Positions 27,367-36,209 are shown, numbered from the stretch's first letter. The stretch: DNA of 64,000 nucleotides from Anaerolineales bacterium (GCA_015075725.1 JABTTV010000001.1:3286001-3350000), one strand, 5' to 3'. Notes: generated by a model from the sequence alone, not told the origin. A program made the numbers and translations.

Positions 27367-28515
27367 TTAACCCGCCAGCACATGCCTTGAAATGACCAGC
27401 CGGTTGATCTCGCTCGTCCCTTCGCCGATGGTCATCAGGCGCGCGTCGCGGTACATGCGCTCCACGTGATACTCGCGGCTGTAACCGAACCCGCCATGGA
27501 TCTGGATCGCATCATAGATCACGCGCTCCGCCATTTCAGTTGCGTATAGCTTTGCAATCGCGGCTTCCTTGCTGTATGGACGCCCCTGATCCTTGAGCCA
27601 CGAGGCTTTGTAGATATACGTGCGCGCGAGTTCGATCTCCACTTCCATGTTCGCGATCTTGAACTGGATCGCCTGAAAGTCTGCAATGGACTGGTTGAAC
27701 GCTTTCCTTTCCTTTGCGTAAGAGATCGCCGCTTCCATCGCGCCGCGCGCCAATCCGACGGAGATCGCGCCGATGCTGATGCGCCCGGCATCGAGAGTCG
27801 CAAGCGTCTGCTGCAATCCGCGCCCCTCGGGACCGATCATATATCCAAGCGGCACGCGCACATCCTCATACGTCACGGAGTGGGTGGGGGAGCCGCGCAA
27901 CCCCATTTTCTTCTCGGCGGGATGAATGGTCAACCCCTTCGCGTCGGTGGGCACGAGGATCATGCTCAACGACTTCGAGCCGCCCTTCGGGTCCGTGCGG
28001 ACGAGCGTAATGATGTATTCCGCGATGCTGGCATTGGTGTTCCACATCTTCGAACCGTTGATGACCCACTCATCGCCGTCTCTGGCGGCGCGGGTCAACA
28101 CCCCGCCCTGGATGTCCGAACCTGCGCCGGGCTCGGTCAAGGCAAGCGAGCCGAGTTTGTTCTTCCCGGTGGCGACCAGCGGCAGCCATTTCTTTTTCAA
28201 CTCCTCGCTTCCATAAATGGCGATGGGTGCGGTGCCCAACCCGTTATGCGCGGTGAATGCCAGCGCCGTCGAACCGCAGCCCCAGCCAAGTTCCTCCATC
28301 GCGATCGAGTTCGAGATCGAGTCGACGTTGGAGCCGCCGTACTCTTCCGGGATGTTCAATCCCAGCAGTCCCACCGGTCCGCCTTTGCGGACAGCTTCCC
28401 AGTTGAATTCCTCTTTTTCGTCCACTTCGCGGGCTTTCGGCCGCAGTTCCTTTTCCGCGTAATCATGGACGATCTTCTTCCACGTCTTTTGTTCCTCACT
28501 TAGCTCGAAATCCAT
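27367..28515 (-). CDS. Acyl-CoA dehydrogenase (second copy)
   Basis: The 382-residue flavoenzyme has LALTEPGAGSDIQGGVLTRA, SKMWNTNASIAEY (substrate/FAD region), and the C-terminal ARLMTIGEGTSEINRLVISRHV signature. It is a distant paralogue of the enzyme at 17349-18518. The two cases of the same family in 10 kb suggest fatty- or branched-chain acid catabolism alongside the propionyl-type carboxylase; this is inference. It ends 152 bases from the convergent methyltransferase terminator. Confidence 0.93.
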   Translation of the reverse strand: MDFELSEEQKTWKKIVHDYAEKELRPKAREVDEKEEFNWEAVRKGGPVGLLGLNIPEEYGGSNVDSISNSIAMEELGWGCGSTALAFTAHNGLGTAPIAIYGSEELKKKWLPLVATGKNKLGSLALTEPGAGSDIQGGVLTRAARDGDEWVINGSKMWNTNASIAEYIITLVRTDPKGGSKSLSMILVPTDAKGLTIHPAEKKMGLRGSPTHSVTYEDVRVPLGYMIGPEGRGLQQTLATLDAGRISIGAISVGLARGAMEAAISYAKERKAFNQSIADFQAIQFKIANMEVEIELARTYIYKASWLKDQGRPYSKEAAIAKLYATEMAERVIYDAIQIHGGFGYSREYHVERMYRDARLMTIGEGTSEINRLVISRHVLAG

Positions 28516-28527
28516 TTTGACTCCATT

Positions 28528-28872
28528 TTAGAGTGTGATGACTTTATCTGCCCTGGTCTGCGCTTCGATTATATCCGGCATCCCGCCCACAATGCCAACC
28601 TTTACTTGACTCTGCGTGATGCTCATCTCTTCAAGGCAGGTGGAACAGACAATGAGCCGCACACCTTTCTTTTCCAATTGACCCAGCTGATCAAGGACCG
28701 GCGAATCGTCGGTGACCAGACGGACGCCGTCGGTATAGAAGCAGATCGCCGCGGGCAGTTCCGTTGAATCCAAAATCAGGCTGAAATATTTGACGATCAA
28801 TTTCTGGTCGAGGGCTGCGATATCCGTATGCCCCATCCCGAACCTTGTGCAAAGCAGGACGGTATCTTTCAT
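28528..28872 (-). CDS. DsrE/YedF-like small protein
   Basis: The 114-residue product resembles the C-terminal half of YedF-type proteins: TVLLCTRFGMGHTD at the start, AICFYTDGVRLV in the middle, and a conserved VLDQLGQLEKKGVRLIVCSTCLE with two Cys (CSTC, about 82-85). DsrE-fold proteins handle persulfide sulfur or act in selenium-linked pathways; no TusA domain is fused here. ATG 28872 gives the family start; a longer frame reads into the next gene. Lies 12 bases upstream of the acyl-CoA dehydrogenase start. Confidence 0.75.
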   Translation of the reverse strand: MKDTVLLCTRFGMGHTDIAALDQKLIVKYFSLILDSTELPAAICFYTDGVRLVTDDSPVLDQLGQLEKKGVRLIVCSTCLEEMSITQSQVKVGIVGGMPDIIEAQTRADKVITL

Positions 28873-28876
28873 TCCA

Positions 28877-29098
28877 TTACTCCGAAGTGAATTTTTCCAA
28901 CAGGGTTTTTGCCGTTTTAAGTTTATCTTTGGGAACAAAGACACGCACCAGCCCAAGCCCGTCGATCGTCACCGGAAACGCCGTGTGCCCGACCGATTCC
29001 TGGAACAACTCCACATCCACGCCGTTGGCTTCGAGATAACTCTCGAGCAGGTCAGCCTGCATCCGGCTGTGGAGTTCGGTCAATAACCCGTATTTCAT
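28877..29098 (-). CDS. DUF2007-like putative signal-transducing protein
   Basis: The 73-residue protein carries the DUF2007 pattern: an LLTELHSRMQADLLESYLEANG helix (a GlnB-like start), then VELFQES and VRVFVPKDKLKTAKTLLEKF. The biochemical role of this family is not established. ATG 29098 overlaps the upstream stop by 4 bases (ATGA); an ATG 9 bases earlier is possible. It is coupled on both sides, between the YwiC-like and DsrE-like genes. Confidence 0.7.
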   Translation of the reverse strand: MKYGLLTELHSRMQADLLESYLEANGVDVELFQESVGHTAFPVTIDGLGLVRVFVPKDKLKTAKTLLEKFTSE

Positions 29099-29937
29099 TT
29101 CGTCCATGGCTGACTCCAAAATGCGATGAAAAGGACCGTCCAAATTATACTGACGATCAACTGGCGGACCCCGACGCGCGTGGGTTTCCAACCGATGGCG
29201 GGATTTATGACTCCCCAAACGGTTTCCAGCCATTGCAGCAGGAAGGGTATGAAGATCAACGGCGGAATGAGGGAAGCGAATCCTGATATGGCGGAGAAGA
29301 GCAAATTGAAGGAAGTGTAGGTCAAAGCGCGGGCTCCCATCCGAATCCAATCGCCTCTTGTCTTGACCTGGGCCTGGTCCGGCGAAAGCTCCCTTTGACC
29401 CAGCCGCAGGTACGCATACACAATGCTCGCCGCCGATTGAAGCCAGCAAAGCGACCACAGCCACCAGCCAATGGGATCATATTCTCCTCTTCCGACCCAA
29501 TAGGCGGCGGGAGCGGTGAGCGCAAGAACACCCGTGGCGATGACTTCGACCCCGGCTTGTCTTCGTTCGGCGCGTTTGCTGACAAGCCAAAGATGCCAGG
29601 CATAGACGGGCGCTCCTGGCACGGCGAGATAGAGGATGTAACCGAAGCCTTCGAGGATGATCCCGATCAATGCCAGGGCGGAGATCAGCCCATAGACGAG
29701 CACCCAGAACCGCGCGGCGGGAAGATCCGCAGCCGGGCGACGTCCGCTCAGGGCTTTGACGGTCACTGTCAGCGGCTGTCGCATCAAAAAAGCGGACATC
29801 GCCGCGATGACGAGATAAAGGGTCGAATTGCGAACCGTCCCGCCTTCGAATATCCCGATCAATAACGGACTGAGGATGAACACCCATGAGCCGTGGTCCT
29901 GCGGCAGGGCAACATGGCGTTTGAAAAGACTGCGCAT
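29095..29937 (-). CDS. YwiC-like membrane protein
   Basis: The 280-residue polytopic protein starts its membrane part with the family's typical PQDHGSWVFILSPLLIGI, followed by AFLMRQPLTVTVKALSGRR. About eight hydrophobic segments are visible. YwiC-like proteins have no assigned biochemical role. ATG 29937 was chosen over an upstream TTG (29973). The gene is divergent from the cyclophilin gene. Confidence 0.75.
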   Translation of the reverse strand: MRSLFKRHVALPQDHGSWVFILSPLLIGIFEGGTVRNSTLYLVIAAMSAFLMRQPLTVTVKALSGRRPAADLPAARFWVLVYGLISALALIGIILEGFGYILYLAVPGAPVYAWHLWLVSKRAERRQAGVEVIATGVLALTAPAAYWVGRGEYDPIGWWLWSLCWLQSAASIVYAYLRLGQRELSPDQAQVKTRGDWIRMGARALTYTSFNLLFSAISGFASLIPPLIFIPFLLQWLETVWGVINPAIGWKPTRVGVRQLIVSIIWTVLFIAFWSQPWTK

Positions 29938-30031
29938 CGACACAAGGATAAAGGAAAAGAAATTTGTGCGCAAGGTCGGTGTACGGCGCGCGTCTGGGTA
30001 TAATTATGGAAAATTTTCAGGAGAGATATGC

Positions 30032-30727
30032 ATGTCGAAAAAGAAATTGGTCAAAAAGAATAAGAATCAACCGGTTACCACGGAAAGATACATCCAATAT
30101 GCCGCCGGGGGAGTTGTCCTGCTTGTTCTTGCGTTCTTCGCCTGGCAGTATTTGCCGAAGCAAAGCGCCGCACAGCAGAGTTCGCCTATCTGCGATCAAT
30201 TCGCGGATATTCCCGCCGCGGATCAGTACGACTCCGCGCCGCCGATGAAGGTGGATGAAGGAAAAAAATATTTCGCAAGCGTCGAAATGGAGAACGGCGG
30301 ACAGTTCGAGATCCAGCTCTACCCCGATAAGGCGCCCATCACAGTGAACAGTTTTGTGTTCCTGGCATGCAAGGGTTTTTACGACGGCGTGACCTTCCAC
30401 CGCGTGCTCGAGGGGTTCATGGCGCAGGGCGGCGACCCGACCGGCACAGGCTCGGGCGGACCCGGTTATCAATTCGTCAACGAAGACAGCGACCTGACCT
30501 TCGATAAGGAAGGCGTGGTGGCGATGGCGAACTCGGGGCGCGATACGAACGGAAGCCAGTTCTTCATCACGTTCGGTCCGCAGGAATTCTTGAACGGCGG
30601 ATATACCATCTTCGGTCAGGTGGTCGAAGGGATGGATGTGGTCAACGGGATCACCCTGCGCGACCCGGACCAGGCTCCCGCGTTCGAGGGCGATAAGATC
30701 GTTTCGATCGTGATTTCGGAAGAATGA
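30032..30727 (+). CDS. Membrane-anchored peptidyl-prolyl cis-trans isomerase, cyclophilin type
   Basis: The 231-residue protein has a Lys-rich cytosolic start, one TM anchor (about 24-43), then a cyclophilin domain: GGQFEIQLYPDKAPITVNSF, the active-site loop FHRVLEGFMAQGGDP and NGSQFFITFG. It should assist proline isomerisation during folding outside the membrane. ATG 30032 follows AGGAGAG (30019-30025); an overlapping ATG at 30028 is out of frame. An upstream in-frame extension back to 29828 has no site and would cross the divergent gene. Confidence 0.9.
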   Translation: MSKKKLVKKNKNQPVTTERYIQYAAGGVVLLVLAFFAWQYLPKQSAAQQSSPICDQFADIPAADQYDSAPPMKVDEGKKYFASVEMENGGQFEIQLYPDKAPITVNSFVFLACKGFYDGVTFHRVLEGFMAQGGDPTGTGSGGPGYQFVNEDSDLTFDKEGVVAMANSGRDTNGSQFFITFGPQEFLNGGYTIFGQVVEGMDVVNGITLRDPDQAPAFEGDKIVSIVISEE

Positions 30728-30737
30728 TCGTTTTACG

Positions 30738-30770
30738 AAGTGACAGTCACCTCGAAGGTGACTGTCACTT
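30738..30770. repeat. Intergenic palindrome, GTGACAGTCAC family, copy 2
   Basis: AAGTGACAGTCACCT (30738-30752), 3-base loop CGA, AGGTGACTGTCACTT (30756-30770). Same core as copy 1 at 5833-5865 with the arm ends swapped. It begins 10 bases after the cyclophilin stop. Confidence 0.9.
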
Positions 30771-30787
30771 TATTTTATGGAGACGCC

Positions 30788-31027
30788 ATGCCCGAAAAAA
30801 CATCCCGCACAGAAACTCACGGCTGCATCGTCTGTGGCAAACTGCATCAACTTTTTGTGGTGTATGAGCCGGACGGTCGTTTATTCGACTTTAAAGTGAT
30901 GAGCGCGGATGGAAAGAAGGTCGCCCATTCGAAGCGCCCGCTTGTGGCTTGCGAGAAGCACAGGGAAGCGGACGTCGAGGCGGCGGTGCGGCGTGTGTAC
31001 CCGGAGCGGGAGGAGGAGGATCAATAG
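30788..31027 (+). CDS. Small putative zinc-binding protein
   Basis: The 79-residue protein has CIVCGKLHQL near the N-terminus and VACEKHREADVE in the middle; CxxC plus CxxH could bind one zinc. The C-terminus is rich in Glu. ATG 30788 was preferred to 30740, which would place the palindrome inside the gene. The last 7 bases overlap the convergent M20 gene. Function unknown. Confidence 0.55.
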   Translation: MPEKTSRTETHGCIVCGKLHQLFVVYEPDGRLFDFKVMSADGKKVAHSKRPLVACEKHREADVEAAVRRVYPEREEEDQ

Positions 31028-32433
31028 TCCAGCGGCGGCTTTGTGCCGTCCGGGATGGGGGAGACGTATTTTGCAGCGGCTCGTTTTTGTTTATATTCCT
31101 CGACCGCTTTTTTCCGCAGCGCATCGTCCTTCATGAATTCCAGCGCCGCGGCGCCCATCACTTTGCCCGCATATAACATCCCGCGCTGGCCGATGCCCAT
31201 CTTTCCCTGGGCGACGATCTGCCAGGAATGACCGGGCGAGCCGAGCGCCCAGCAGGCGGTGAGGATCTGACCCGTTGGCGCGACCCAGGACACGTCGCCG
31301 ACATCGGTGGAACCGGGCATGATGATCTCGGATTTGAAGGGCGGCAAAATATCCTCGAAGAGCGCAAGGTCCTTCAATTTGGCGACGTCGTTCGAATCCA
31401 AACCATAGACGTACGCGCTGGTCTCCAGGCTTTCAGGCGGGATGGACTTGGAAAGTTCGCGGGCGAAGACATGTTCTTCCTCTGTGAATTTCGGCGCGCC
31501 GATCTCCTCCATCTTCGACTGCAAAACTTCGTTGATGGTCTCGTTGACGAGCATGTTCGACATGCCGGAGATGACCTGAATTTCCAATTCGGTGCCGGTC
31601 ATGAGCGCCGCGCCTTTGGCGATGTCCTTGACGCGCTCGAAGAGCGGATCCAACTGGTCGGTGCGCGGCGCGCGGACGCTGTACAAGGATTCGGCGAAAT
31701 CGGGCACGACGTTCGGGGCGACGCCGCCTTTGGTGATGACGTAATGGACGCGCGCATCGGGGATCATGTGTTCGCGAAGGTAGTTCACGCCCACGTTCAT
31801 CAATTCGATGGCGTCCAGCGCGCTGCGCCCATTGAACGGGTCCGCCGCTGCGTGCGCGGTCTTGCCGTGAAAGCGGAAGAGGACGCGGTAATTTGCGAGG
31901 AAGTTCGTGTACGGCACGGAGTTATATGTATCGGGATGCCAGGTGAGGCAAATATCAACGCCGTCGAAAACCCCCGCTTTTGCCATGAAGGCTTTGCCCG
32001 CGCCGCCTTCCTCGGCGGGACAACCGAAATAACGGATCGTCCCCTTGACCGCGCCCGAGTCCATCGCCTGTTTGAGCGCCATCACCGAAGCGATCCCCGC
32101 CACACCGAGCATGTTGTGACCGCAGCCATGCCCCGGTGCGCCGTCTTCGAGCGGTTTGCGGTACGGGACGCAGTCCTGGCTCAAACCAGGGAGCGCGTCG
32201 TACTCGCCGAGGATGCCGATGACGGGTCCGCCGCCGTTGCTGTAACTGGCGACGAACGCAGTGGGAATCCCCGCCACGCCGCGCTCGATCTTGAAGCCGC
32301 CTTCCTCCAGCGCGTCTTCCAGCGTCTTGGCGGACCTGCTTTCCTTGTAGCCCAGTTCGGCGTAGCCCCATATCTCATCGCTCAGCGTGGTGAATATCGA
32401 GCGGTTTTCTTCGATCCAATCGGGGATGTTCAT
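31021..32433 (-). CDS. M20-family amidohydrolase (AbgB-like)
   Basis: The 470-residue protein resembles p-aminobenzoyl-glutamate hydrolase subunit B and IAA-amino-acid hydrolases. Seen: HGCGHNMLGVAGIASVMALK (metal His, about 110-129), YFGCPAEEGGAGKAFM (metal/catalytic Glu pair), LTWHPDTYNSV, and FHGKTAHAAADPFNGRSALDAI (dimerisation domain). It cleaves an N-acyl or amide bond of a small molecule in the cytosol. Substrate not readable. No transporter gene adjoins it. Confidence 0.9.
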   Translation of the reverse strand: MNIPDWIEENRSIFTTLSDEIWGYAELGYKESRSAKTLEDALEEGGFKIERGVAGIPTAFVASYSNGGGPVIGILGEYDALPGLSQDCVPYRKPLEDGAPGHGCGHNMLGVAGIASVMALKQAMDSGAVKGTIRYFGCPAEEGGAGKAFMAKAGVFDGVDICLTWHPDTYNSVPYTNFLANYRVLFRFHGKTAHAAADPFNGRSALDAIELMNVGVNYLREHMIPDARVHYVITKGGVAPNVVPDFAESLYSVRAPRTDQLDPLFERVKDIAKGAALMTGTELEIQVISGMSNMLVNETINEVLQSKMEEIGAPKFTEEEHVFARELSKSIPPESLETSAYVYGLDSNDVAKLKDLALFEDILPPFKSEIIMPGSTDVGDVSWVAPTGQILTACWALGSPGHSWQIVAQGKMGIGQRGMLYAGKVMGAAALEFMKDDALRKKAVEEYKQKRAAAKYVSPIPDGTKPPLDY

Positions 32434-32457
32434 GGTGCGCTCCTTGAAGCAGGTTGT

Positions 32458-32685
32458 TTAGTTCCAGCCGCCGGTCGTGATGCGGTTCTTGATCTCGGAC
32501 CGCAACGCGGAGAGCATTTCCAAAAAGGTCTCGCGGTTGGACGGGGAAAGTTTGTCGGACTGGTCTTCAAGGCGCGAGAGAAGGGAAACGACCCAGGACA
32601 GCCACGTGCGCGGGTTGTTTTGGGACGAAGCGATCTCCTGGACAAGCTGGTCGAGCAATTCGCGGATATCATCTTCCTTGCTCAT
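32458..32685 (-). CDS. Small hypothetical protein, helical
   Basis: The 75-residue protein is predicted by eye to be two amphipathic helices (EDDIRELLDQLVQEIASSQ and LSPSNRETFLEMLSALRSEI) around a WLSWVVSLLSRLED segment. No family recognised. It lies 24 bases upstream of the amidohydrolase start and may be cotranscribed. A good Shine-Dalgarno (AGGAGG) precedes the ATG. Confidence 0.5.
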   Translation of the reverse strand: MSKEDDIRELLDQLVQEIASSQNNPRTWLSWVVSLLSRLEDQSDKLSPSNRETFLEMLSALRSEIKNRITTGGWN

Positions 32686-32739
32686 GGTGAACCTCCTGGT
32701 TTGTAATGGATTCTACGAGTCGATTGTAACACCGCGCCG

Positions 32740-33600
32740 TTACTGGCAGTTCGTCGTCTCGGCGGTGACGTTGATGGAAGATTCGCCGCCCGCATTGAAC
32801 GCGGCGACAGTGTAGACGTAGGATCCGGGCGTGGAGAGAACGTCGTCGTAGGTGGTGGAGCCGGAGGGCAGGTCGGTGAGCTTCGTCCCGTCGCGGTAGA
32901 TGCGGAAGCCGTCCTCATTGTCGGATCGGTCCTTCCATGTGAGCGTGATGGTGACCACCCCGGGTGTGCAATTGTATTGATAGCGCAGGTCGCCGGGCGC
33001 GGGGATGGAACCGGATGAGGGTGTGCCGACCTTCGTGATGACGCCGGGGATGATGACGTGGTTTCCATCCGGGTCGATAAGTTTGAAGGTGGATTCGTAT
33101 GTTCCCGGCGCGGAGGGTGTCTCCATTTGGATCGTGACGGTGAGTTCCTCTCCCGGTTGAATTTTATATCCGAACGGCATGACGGGGAACGTGTCGGCTT
33201 GTGTGAGCCTTTCGCCGGAGTCGAAGATGAATTCATAGCCGTCGTTCCAGACGCAGGTGCCGTTGTTCCTTAGGATCCAGGACATGACAAAGCCTTTGCC
33301 CGGAGCGAGGGGTTTGTCTGCTTCGGTCTTGTCGTAGGTTTTTCCGTCGCGGGTCCAGGTGACGATCTCGGCGCTGTCTTCGCACGGGGTGGATGTGGGC
33401 GAAGCCGCCGCCGCGGTGGGACTCGCAAGCGGCTCATCCGCCCCGGCGGTGGGGGATGAGGCGGGACGTGTGAGCACGGCTTCGACCGTCTGCGCAGCGG
33501 AGGTGGCCACGGCGGCGGGGTCTTGCGGCGCAGGCGCGCCGAGGTTGCATGAGGATAGTACGAAGGCGAGGACGACCAGGATGAAAGGGGTGATTTTCAT
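32740..33600 (-). CDS. Lipoprotein with NBR1-type Ig-like and fibronectin III domains
   Basis: The 286-residue protein has a signal peptide and lipobox (VLSSC, Cys about 18), then a Pro/Ala/Thr-rich linker. An NBR1-type Ig-like domain follows (GKGFVMSWILRNNGTCVW..., about 90-190), with a C-terminal FN3 repeat (VTITLTWKDRSDNEDGFRIYRDG). It is an exposed, probably binding or scaffold lipoprotein. Such Ig-like domains recur in Chloroflexota surface proteins. It lies between two unrelated membrane genes. Confidence 0.7.
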   Translation of the reverse strand: MKITPFILVVLAFVLSSCNLGAPAPQDPAAVATSAAQTVEAVLTRPASSPTAGADEPLASPTAAAASPTSTPCEDSAEIVTWTRDGKTYDKTEADKPLAPGKGFVMSWILRNNGTCVWNDGYEFIFDSGERLTQADTFPVMPFGYKIQPGEELTVTIQMETPSAPGTYESTFKLIDPDGNHVIIPGVITKVGTPSSGSIPAPGDLRYQYNCTPGVVTITLTWKDRSDNEDGFRIYRDGTKLTDLPSGSTTYDDVLSTPGSYVYTVAAFNAGGESSINVTAETTNCQ

Positions 33601-33606
33601 TGGACC

Positions 33607-34353
33607 CTATTCTGTAGGCAGGCTGAGGATGATGGGGATAAGGATGGAGCAGACCAGCCCCAAGCCTGCAAGGATGAACACGATGAACTCATCCATCGCA
33701 ATATAGGGCGCGGGCAGGTAGAAGACCGCAAACCCCAGGCTGACGACAGCGATGTGCAGCAGAAGTTTGCGGCTCGAGATCGAGGATTGCGTCCAGACGA
33801 GGAAATTTTTCCTGCGTTCGAACTGCCTGCCGGCTAGTGTGCCCTCGTTCGAGGTTTCGGTGGAAGGCGACGGCTTGGTGATGTAGGCGATGTATGCCGT
33901 GGAGAAAAAGATCGACAACCCGAGAAAGAGGGTCGGCAGGATGCCTCTCAATGGCAGGGGCGTGCTCGTTTCCCCCAGCCCGAAGGACAAGCCCACGACG
34001 GCGAGATATGCCGTGCTGATGGCGGCGGCGGCTTTTTGGACGAAATCGGCTTTTGTACCGGGAACGTTGACCTGACCCTTTGCGATCTCGATATAGGCGT
34101 TATAGACAGCCTGGTACAGGGTGTACTCGTTCGCGTACCCGGCTTTCTCGCGCTCCAGATTTGCAGTTACATCCGCTTCCTCCGCTTTGATCTGCGCAAG
34201 GGACCTTTCCTTCGCAACGTCGATCTCGGCTTGCTGGCGCGCTTTGAATACATCGAGCTCGGCAAGGTAGCGTTGCTTCTTGAGTTCCTTGAGTTCCGGC
34301 GCTTCGTTCTTGTTTATGGCTGGCAGGACGGGAGGGGACAGGGTGGGCGACAT
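33607..34353 (-). CDS. Hypothetical membrane protein with N-terminal coiled coil
   Basis: The 248-residue protein has a charged helical start rich in Lys/Glu/Ala (about 12-65), then four hydrophobic segments (near 110, 130, 200 and 225). No family recognised. The ATG is directly adjacent to the stop of the upstream small basic protein gene, and GGGAG precedes it, so they are probably cotranscribed. Confidence 0.6.
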   Translation of the reverse strand: MSPTLSPPVLPAINKNEAPELKELKKQRYLAELDVFKARQQAEIDVAKERSLAQIKAEEADVTANLEREKAGYANEYTLYQAVYNAYIEIAKGQVNVPGTKADFVQKAAAAISTAYLAVVGLSFGLGETSTPLPLRGILPTLFLGLSIFFSTAYIAYITKPSPSTETSNEGTLAGRQFERRKNFLVWTQSSISSRKLLLHIAVVSLGFAVFYLPAPYIAMDEFIVFILAGLGLVCSILIPIILSLPTE

Positions 34354-34614
34354 TTATTTTCTCCCTTTTTTGGTTTTGCGCTTCGCCACTTTCTTCCCGG
34401 ACCTCGACGCCGCAGGTTTTTTGTATTTGGGTCCCAACATCGGGCGCGGAATGACGCGGTCTGCGGTCGATTCCCCGGTGGAGACCCAGTGCGATTTTCC
34501 GTTGCCCAATACGTGGATATAGGGTCTTTTGACCTTCCCGTGTTCGTCCTTTTCCAATTCCGAATACGGAACCTCTTCGTATTCGCCGTAACAAAAAACG
34601 GTCTTCTTGCCCAT
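34354..34614 (-). CDS. Small basic protein with Lys/Arg-rich tail
   Basis: The 86-residue protein has a folded-looking N-terminal part (FCYGEYEEVPYSELEKDEHG) and a C-terminal tail of Lys, Arg and Pro (from about 60), a layout seen in nucleic-acid-binding proteins. No family recognised. It lies immediately upstream of the membrane gene 33607-34353. Confidence 0.5.
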   Translation of the reverse strand: MGKKTVFCYGEYEEVPYSELEKDEHGKVKRPYIHVLGNGKSHWVSTGESTADRVIPRPMLGPKYKKPAASRSGKKVAKRKTKKGRK

Positions 34615-34712
34615 GGCGGTCTCCTTGAATGGCTGATGATCGATACGAAACGCTCACTCACAAGTTTAACGAATATCGCCCAAACGACAAGAGCGACGCA
34701 TGCTTTCCGTTC

Positions 34713-34755
34713 CCCGCCCGACCTCCCCGGCGAAGGGAGCGTAACCCGGGGCGGG
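34713..34755. repeat. Nested GC-rich hairpin (REP-like)
   Basis: CCCGCCC (34713-34719) pairs with GGGCGGG (34749-34755), and inside it CTCCC (34723-34727) pairs with GGGAG (34735-34739). It ends 3 bases before the stop of the convergent-facing gene at 34759. No T tract. Confidence 0.6.
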
Positions 34756-34758
34756 CGT

Positions 34759-35349
34759 TCACTTCACAAAGCGGATATCCCTGATGCGCACATGGTGAGC
34801 GCCCGTGATGAAATCGGTGCTGACCACCACGCCGAATTCATTCACCGCGTTGAAGTTGACATCGGGATAGTTGCCGAACTCGTAGCGGACGGCGATCTCG
34901 CCCGTGTTGTTGTTCGCCACCCGCACGGTGTTGAAGTGACCCGCGATGTCCTTGAAATACAGGTCCACCACATCGCCCGGGTCACGGAAGATGAGCGTGC
35001 ATTCCACCGCCGTATACGTGGACAGGTTCGCCCCTTCGTTGAACTCGAACGCCAGCCCGGCGTAGCCGTTCATGTCATCCGGCAGCCAATATTCCAGTTT
35101 ATAGACCGGGACGCCTTCGTCTTCATAGTACAACCAGAAGGCGCTCCAGCCGCCGTCGGGATTGTTATTGCCTGCAAAGGCAAAGACCTGTTGGGGAACC
35201 TGCTCGATGGCAAGCGCATTGGGATTGGAATCCGAAGCGGGTTCGTTGATCCAATTATCCGCCAACGGTTCAAGAAATGCGCCGATGGCGATGCCGCCCA
35301 CGGCAATGAGAGCGGCAAAAATCGTGGCGCGCGGACCAGTGAGCTCCAT
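34759..35349 (-). CDS. Single-pass membrane protein with extracytoplasmic beta-rich domain
   Basis: The 196-residue protein has a TM anchor (about 9-30) followed by a beta-rich domain of about 150 residues with alternating aromatic strands (WSAFWLYYEDEG, AGLAFEFNEGANL, NTVRVANNNTGEIAVRYEFG). The pattern resembles jelly-roll carbohydrate-binding modules, but no specific family is identified. ATG 35349 follows AGGAGG closely; a longer frame to 35442 has no such site. Role unknown. Confidence 0.55.
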   Translation of the reverse strand: MELTGPRATIFAALIAVGGIAIGAFLEPLADNWINEPASDSNPNALAIEQVPQQVFAFAGNNNPDGGWSAFWLYYEDEGVPVYKLEYWLPDDMNGYAGLAFEFNEGANLSTYTAVECTLIFRDPGDVVDLYFKDIAGHFNTVRVANNNTGEIAVRYEFGNYPDVNFNAVNEFGVVVSTDFITGAHHVRIRDIRFVK

Positions 35350-35445
35350 GGTTTCCTCCTCGCTTCCATGATACTCCCGATTCGCTCCCCTCCAACCCTT
35401 CTGATTTAAAACATAATCCCCCTCATTCGGGGGGAGGTTCAAGAT

Positions 35446-35688
35446 TCAACTGCGCGGCAGGCTGAGGTAGACCGTCCCGCTGCGGGAGCTGTAGCCCGCC
35501 CAGACGACCCTGCCTGCGACGCGGAATTCGTCCAGCATGATCGAGCGGCCGTCCGCGCCGGTCTGTTCGACGTAGGTGCTTTTGCCGGGCGGCAGGTTGA
35601 CGACCGCCACTTCACTGTCTTCCGCGACGCCGGTGCGCATGAAGTTTTCCACGACGCGCAGCAGGATGACCCGCTCGGGTGATTCCAT
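35446..35688 (-). CDS. Small hypothetical protein
   Basis: The 80-residue protein starts MESPERVILLRVVENF and continues with alternating beta strands. No family recognised. ATG 35688 was chosen because upstream sequence belongs to the CarD-like gene. It lies 11 bases downstream of that gene and probably shares its transcript. Confidence 0.45.
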   Translation of the reverse strand: MESPERVILLRVVENFMRTGVAEDSEVAVVNLPPGKSTYVEQTGADGRSIMLDEFRVAGRVVWAGYSSRSGTVYLSLPRS

Positions 35689-35699
35689 GGGTGCTGCTC

Positions 35700-36179
35700 T
35701 CAGGATACCCGCATGACCCGTGACAGGTCCACTTCTGCCTGCTCGGGGGTGATGGACAGGCTGAAACTCCACTCGCCGACCAGGATCTTGCGGACGGCGT
35801 TCAGCAGGTTGCGTTCGCGGTCGTTCCAGCCGTGTTTGGAGCGGTCCGCTGTCAGGTCGCGCAGGAGGCGGCACCATGCTTCGACGGTGCCCTCCTTCAG
35901 CCGCTCTTGTAACTGCTGGTGGCGCAGGCGGTGATCGGTGGGAAGTTTTTCAGCCGGTTGCGAGAAGACGGCCAGGGCTTTCTTGAAGGCGGATGCGCTG
36001 TTCGGCGCGCGCAGGCGGCGCGTGATGTTCTCATCCACCGGCACCCAGATGGTGAGGTCGTGGGTCTGCACCACATAAAAGGTGATATCGGCTCCGTCCA
36101 TGGCGCGTTCTTCGATCCCCAGCACCTGCCCGAGCCCGTGCGTGTAATGGATGACCCATTCATCGGTCTGAAATTTCAT
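35700..36179 (-). CDS. CarD-like transcription factor
   Basis: The 159-residue protein opens with the CarD/TRCF RNA-polymerase-interacting domain: WVIHYTHGLGQVLGIEERAMDG, then TFYVVQTHDLTIWVPVDE (to about 55), with a helical C-terminal part. CarD binds RNA polymerase beta and stabilises open complexes in mycobacteria and others. The gene lies downstream of an extended -10 element and an intrinsic terminator. A small hypothetical gene follows. Confidence 0.78.
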   Translation of the reverse strand: MKFQTDEWVIHYTHGLGQVLGIEERAMDGADITFYVVQTHDLTIWVPVDENITRRLRAPNSASAFKKALAVFSQPAEKLPTDHRLRHQQLQERLKEGTVEAWCRLLRDLTADRSKHGWNDRERNLLNAVRKILVGEWSFSLSITPEQAEVDLSRVMRVS

Positions 36180-36209
36180 GGTTGACTCCTTTGGCGGATG
36201 CAGGGAAAG

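Noticed and set aside
31228..32706. Long plus-strand frame opposite the M20 gene
   Set aside because: It is the antisense shadow of the amidohydrolase, whose minus-strand frame has all metal-ligand motifs.
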